Source: Salinimicrobium sp049687495 (GTDB taxonomy: Bacteria; Bacteroidota; Bacteroidia; Flavobacteriales; Flavobacteriaceae). Taken from it: 17,741 nt of DNA. Both the position numbers and the translations under genes were made by a program. Below, in pieces: positions 14,040 to 17,741 of this stretch. Positions within the stretch are counted from its first letter, which is position 1; each line of letters begins with the position of its first letter. The stretch is taken from NCBI GenBank assembly GCA_049687495.1, contig JBAVJB010000143.1:1-17741 (forward strand), given 5' to 3'. The notes beneath the pieces were generated by a model, which did not search any database, was not told where the DNA came from, and was given only the letters and a program-made list of their open reading frames with translations.

Positions 14040-16934
14040 TTAATCGGTTAGTGCTGCAGCCAGGATCTCAACGGGATGTTTGGGCAAACGCCCGGCCCCG
14101 TGCTGTATCTGTTCCCTGCAGCTAAATCCATCGGTTATTAGATAATCTTCGGTCATTTCCCTTACCGCAGGCAGGATCCTGCGTTCTCCTACCTTCATGG
14201 AAATATCATATTTTTTCCCTTTTTCGAAGCCAAAGCTTCCGGCAAGGCCACAGCATCCTGAGTCGGGTGCGTTAACCTCAACACCTGCCTTCTTCAGCAC
14301 TTTCATATCGGCATCATAGCCCATGACAGCATTGTGGTGGCAGTGCCGTTGCAGAAGCGCCGTTTTATTAAGCTTGTGAAATTTGAATTTATCCTCATTT
14401 TCAAGGATGAATTCGGGGAGGGTCTTGAAGTTCTTATGCAGGCGCTTCGCATTGTTGTCATTGGGAAAAAGGTTCTTCATTTCATTTCTGAAGACCGCTA
14501 TACAACTTGCCTCCAGCCCAACGAAAGGCACTCCTTCCTGAATGACGTCACTTAATTTAGTCAAAATTTTTCGAAGATACGTCCTCGCTTCGTCCAACAT
14601 TCCAAAATCATACAGCGGCCTTCCGCAGCAATAGTGTTTGGTCGGCGTGATCACATCAAATCCGGCATCGGTAAGAATTTTTTCCGCAGTATGCAGAACT
14701 TCGGGAAAAAAGTAATTGTTGAAGGTGTCTGGCCAGAGCATCACCGCCCTGCTCCAATCAACATTCTCGGGATTCTTGTGCACCTGTTTAAAGGTTTTTT
14801 CGGCAAACTTTGGGATCTCCCGTTGCGGAGCAATAGCTCCAAAAGACTTGATGATCTTCGCAAATGTCTTATGCTGACTCAAAAAGTTAACAGGCCCGGT
14901 AGCTTTGGAAGCCATTTCTGCCCATTTATCGATATACCCAAAAGCGTAGGCAGAGCGTGGCCGTGGCTTATTCTTATAGTAATGCGCAAGAAATTCTGCT
15001 TTGTAGGTCGCCATATCCACATGAACGGGACATTCTCCCAAACAGCCCTTGCAGGCAAGGCAGAGGTCAAGAGACTCTTTCACCTTTTTGTTCCTGAAGC
15101 CATCGTCGAGTTCTTTGCCCCGCATCATTTCAAACAGCAAATGCGCCCGTCCCCGGGTGACGTGTTTTTCATCTCTGGTCACCATATAGCTGGGGCACAT
15201 GGTGCCGGTGTTGGTCTTGCGGCATTCGCCCACTCCCACGCAGCGCATGGAGGCCCGGTGAAAGCTGCCCTCATCTTCGGGAAATTTAAAGTAGGTTTCT
15301 TTTGGATCTTTTGGGTAAAAATCTTTTCCCAGCCTAAGGTTCTCGTCCCTTGCCATAGGGCCAATGACCTTACCCGGATTCATTTTCCAGTTAGGATCCC
15401 AGATCTCCTTGAACTGGTGAAAGGCGTTCATCAACCTTTCGCCATACATTTTGTGCAGCAGTGGGCCGCGAGACTGGCCATCGCCGTGTTCCCCGGAAAG
15501 AGATCCACCGTAGCTCACTACCAGGTCGGCGGCTTCATCGGTAAAATCAAGATAATCCTGAATTCCTTCTTTTGTCTTAAGATCAAAGCCTATTCTGCAA
15601 TGAATACAGCCCTGCCCAAAGTGTCCATAGAGTGCCGGATTATAATCATACTTCTGAAAAAGCTTCCGCAGGTCTCTCAGGTATTCCCCGACTTTTGCCG
15701 GCGGCACAGCCGAATCTTCCCAGCCCGTCCACATGTCGGGCAGGCCTTCAACAAAGGCCGTCGCTCCAAGGCCTGATTCCCTGATCGCCCAAACCGCCTT
15801 CTCTTTTTCCTCATCCTCGTAAAGTTCCATCCTGGGATAATCCTTACCGGTTTCTTTTTTCAAATCATTAATTAGCCTTTTCGCCCTGGCATCGGACTCT
15901 TTTTTATCTTTTCCGCCAAACTCGACCATCAGCCATCCCTCTCCATCGGGCAGCAGGCCAAGCTTTTCTTCATGAAGATGTCTTTTGTGCATATAGGTCA
16001 CGAGATTCTCGTCCATACCTTCAAGACCAATGGGTTCATGATCCATGATAAGATCAATGTGATCTCCGGCTTCGTAGATTGAGTCGTAGCCGAGAATGAC
16101 CAGGGATCTTTTCTTCGGGTTCGGGATCACTCTTAAAGTCGCCTCCAGGAAAACCGCACAGGTAGATTCGGTTCCTACCAATGCCCTGGCGACGTTAAAT
16201 CCATTTTCCGGAAGCAGATCATCCAGATTATATCCCGAAACTCTTCTGGGGATATCAGGAATATCCTCCCGAATATCCTTTTCAAATTCATCCCGGAGCC
16301 TTTTGAGCCTTGCGTAGATCTCACCTTTAGGCTCCCTGGAGTTAATGATTTTTTCAAGTTCTTCTTCGGAAGTTGCCTCGGCTTCAAAAACTTTTCCGTC
16401 GTAGGTAAGAACTTCCATAGACTCCACAAAATCTGAAGTTCTTATCCCACCATCTTCCATCTGCGCCATGACCGAATGGATTCCGCAGGAATTATTTCCC
16501 ATCATTCCACCAATGGTACAGTGGTTATGAGTCGCGGGATCGGGGCCAAAGATGAGGCCGTGCTCCTCAAGTGCCCGGTTAAGATGATCCAGCACGAGAC
16601 CTGTCTGCACCCTCACCGTTCTCTTCTCGGGATCGATCTCTAAAATTTTGTTGTAGTATTTACTGAAGTCCATGATGAGGCCGTCATTGCAGCATTGCCC
16701 GGCCAGACTGGTGCCGCCGCCGCGGGTAAGCAAATGCAGATCGTGCTTTCGGCAAAGGGCAACGGTTTTCTCAATGTCATCCTTATCCTTCGGGAAAACC
16801 ACTCCCACCGGGATCTGCCGGTAATTGGAAGCATCTGTCGCATAAAGTGCCTTATAATCCTGGTCGAAGGAAACATCTCCTTTGATCTCTTTCTTCAATT
16901 CTTTTTCCAGCTCTTGATATTGATCTTTCTGCAT
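14040..16934 (-). CDS. FAD-linked oxidase / Fe-S / CCG-domain fusion (YdiJ-like 2-hydroxyacid dehydrogenase)
   Basis: This 964-residue fusion combines what GlcD- and GlpC-type proteins do separately. The FAD-binding (PCMH) domain covers about 35-180, with RGGGTSLAGQ at 71-80. The FAD-oxidase C-terminal domain follows to about 490, with the SGEHGDGQSRGP motif near 460. A ferredoxin-like segment carries Cys565, Cys571 and Cys580 (first cluster) and the exact CxxCxxCxxxCP set Cys625, Cys628, Cys631 and Cys635. Two CCG motifs follow, at 769-771 and 894-896, with an RHCHH segment before the second. E. coli YdiJ (D-2-hydroxyglutarate dehydrogenase) shares this architecture, so oxidation of a D-2-hydroxyacid with electrons passed to the respiratory chain is likely. 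No signal peptide or membrane helix is visible. The gene lies between an enolase-superfamily enzyme (12 bases upstream) and the SDR (9 bases downstream), suggesting a shared hydroxyacid pathway. Confidence 0.93.
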   Translation of the reverse strand: MQKDQYQELEKELKKEIKGDVSFDQDYKALYATDASNYRQIPVGVVFPKDKDDIEKTVALCRKHDLHLLTRGGGTSLAGQCCNDGLIMDFSKYYNKILEIDPEKRTVRVQTGLVLDHLNRALEEHGLIFGPDPATHNHCTIGGMMGNNSCGIHSVMAQMEDGGIRTSDFVESMEVLTYDGKVFEAEATSEEELEKIINSREPKGEIYARLKRLRDEFEKDIREDIPDIPRRVSGYNLDDLLPENGFNVARALVGTESTCAVFLEATLRVIPNPKKRSLVILGYDSIYEAGDHIDLIMDHEPIGLEGMDENLVTYMHKRHLHEEKLGLLPDGEGWLMVEFGGKDKKESDARAKRLINDLKKETGKDYPRMELYEDEEKEKAVWAIRESGLGATAFVEGLPDMWTGWEDSAVPPAKVGEYLRDLRKLFQKYDYNPALYGHFGQGCIHCRIGFDLKTKEGIQDYLDFTDEAADLVVSYGGSLSGEHGDGQSRGPLLHKMYGERLMNAFHQFKEIWDPNWKMNPGKVIGPMARDENLRLGKDFYPKDPKETYFKFPEDEGSFHRASMRCVGVGECRKTNTGTMCPSYMVTRDEKHVTRGRAHLLFEMMRGKELDDGFRNKKVKESLDLCLACKGCLGECPVHVDMATYKAEFLAHYYKNKPRPRSAYAFGYIDKWAEMASKATGPVNFLSQHKTFAKIIKSFGAIAPQREIPKFAEKTFKQVHKNPENVDWSRAVMLWPDTFNNYFFPEVLHTAEKILTDAGFDVITPTKHYCCGRPLYDFGMLDEARTYLRKILTKLSDVIQEGVPFVGLEASCIAVFRNEMKNLFPNDNNAKRLHKNFKTLPEFILENEDKFKFHKLNKTALLQRHCHHNAVMGYDADMKVLKKAGVEVNAPDSGCCGLAGSFGFEKGKKYDISMKVGERRILPAVREMTEDYLITDGFSCREQIQHGAGRLPKHPVEILAAALTD

Positions 16935-16946
16935 TTTCTGAAATTT

Positions 16947-17741
16947 TTATGCTATTTCATATTTTTCAGCATCCGAAAACCTGAACTCCAGCCCCATCCC
17001 CGTCCTTTCTAGATCTGGCCACAGTTTGCCGTCTTTTGCCACAGGACAGCCTTCAAAAAGCTCATTTTCGAGCCTCACATGATCTTTAAAATATTCCGCA
17101 TGCCTTATATTTTCTGAACTCAGTGCGGCATGAAGGTGCAGTGCGGGCGCACAATGTGCCGAAAGCGGCACATGAAAGGCTTCGCAAAGCGCATCGGCTT
17201 TTAAAAAACCTGTGATCCCACCGCAACGGGTAGCATCGGCCTGCAGCACATCTACCGCTCTTTTCTCCAAGAAACTTCGAAAGTCGTCAAGGGTGTAGCC
17301 GTATTCCCCGGCAGCCACTTCAACTGGAGCAGCGACTTGCTCTTTCACCAGGTGCATACCTTCAGGGTCATCTGAAGTAACAGGTTCTTCAAACCAACGG
17401 ACATCAAATTGCTGCATTTCTTTTGCTATGGCCAGGGCTTCTTTCGGAATGTATGCACCATTGGCATCCACAAATAGCTGATGTTTCCCAATCGCTTTCC
17501 GGGCGGCCTCCAGGCGCTGTAGATCTTCTTTTTTGTTGCGGCCTATTTTCATTTTGAACCTATTGTGCCCCTCAGCTTTCCATTCAGAAAATTTTTCTGA
17601 AAGCTCTTCGGGCGAATAAGAAGTGAATCCGCCGCTGGCATATACCGGTAAAGCCTCATGCTTTTGCCCCAACAGCCGACACAGCGGCAGTTCCAGGAAA
17701 TGGGCTTTTTGATCCCAAAGAGCAGCATCAACAGCAGAAAT
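16947..17741 (-). CDS. Mandelate racemase-subgroup enolase-superfamily enzyme (N-terminus outside window)
   Basis: The frame is open to the right edge, giving 264 residues of the barrel domain; the capping N-terminal domain (roughly 110-130 residues) lies beyond the window. The visible part opens with ISAVDAALWDQKAHF, the usual segment at the start of the barrel, so the in-frame TTG at 17672 is not the true start. The KxK catalytic pair is present (KMK, codons at 17547-17555). The three metal ligands appear as VDAN, WFEEP and AGEYGY. The sequence QADATRCGGIT followed by SAHCAP gives the Asp-His dyad of the mandelate racemase subgroup. Members racemise or dehydrate hydroxyacids and sugar acids (gluconate, galactonate, rhamnonate and others); the substrate is not predictable here. 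It is the first visible gene of the operon that continues into the FAD/Fe-S dehydrogenase and SDR. Confidence 0.92.
   Translation of the reverse strand: MSAVDAALWDQKAHFLELPLCRLLGQKHEALPVYASGGFTSYSPEELSEKFSEWKAEGHNRFKMKIGRNKKEDLQRLEAARKAIGKHQLFVDANGAYIPKEALAIAKEMQQFDVRWFEEPVTSDDPEGMHLVKEQVAAPVEVAAGEYGYTLDDFRSFLEKRAVDVLQADATRCGGITGFLKADALCEAFHVPLSAHCAPALHLHAALSSENIRHAEYFKDHVRLENELFEGCPVAKDGKLWPDLERTGMGLEFRFSDAEKYEIA

Noticed and set aside
14634..15776. 380-residue plus-strand ORF antisense to the FAD/Fe-S dehydrogenase
   Set aside because: The opposite strand encodes a protein with all family motifs across this stretch. The antisense frame shows no domain and is rich in Phe, His and Lys runs expected from a shadow frame.
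17549..17731. 60-residue minus ORF and the TTG start at 17672 for the enolase-family gene
   Set aside because: The enolase-family frame stays open past 17672 to the window edge and continues with conserved family sequence, so the TTG is internal and the 60-residue frame is a shadow.

Overview
The window looks like chromosomal DNA of a marine-type member of the Bacteroidetes, most likely Flavobacteriaceae (Gramella/Salegentibacter-like). Evidence: moderate G+C, almost no Shine-Dalgarno sequences before the starts, promoter -7 elements of the TAnnTTTG type, a secreted S9 peptidase, and a multi-PAS protein ending in a VRAPLARI-type phosphoacceptor helix. Apart from one short tandem repeat there is no mobile element, CRISPR array, tRNA or rRNA.

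Layout. Bases 2-100 are the last codons of phosphate acetyltransferase (pta, +), followed directly by a tandem AAGGTTT array. apt (-) converges on it. A plus-strand stretch follows: a small DUF2383-like four-helix protein, a strong terminator, a secreted DPP-IV-type peptidase, a second terminator, a universal stress protein, a 924-residue PAS/GAF sensor that ends in a histidine-bearing dimerisation helix pair but has no ATPase domain, and a Gfo/Idh/MocA oxidoreductase. An APC-family amino acid permease (-) converges on the oxidoreductase with only 10 bases between them. A 499-base gene-free region carries divergent promoters for the permease and for a two-gene potassium uptake operon (TrkH/KtrB-type pore plus KtrA-type single-RCK regulator). 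A perfect 16-bp hairpin separates this operon from the last unit. That unit is a minus-strand operon with gaps of 9-12 bases: a mandelate-racemase-subgroup enolase-superfamily enzyme (N-terminus beyond the right edge), a 964-residue FAD/Fe-S/CCG 2-hydroxyacid dehydrogenase fusion, and a short-chain dehydrogenase with a C-terminal membrane segment.

How the genes fit together. Most of the window is ordinary housekeeping and transport. The most coherent functional unit is the right-hand operon: dehydration or epimerisation of a hydroxyacid (probably a sugar acid), flavin/Fe-S oxidation of a 2-hydroxyacid, and an NAD(P)-linked reductase. It reads as a small carbohydrate-acid catabolic cassette of unknown substrate. 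The most unusual single protein is the ATPase-less PAS/DHp sensor. I see no clear defence system or new RNA element.
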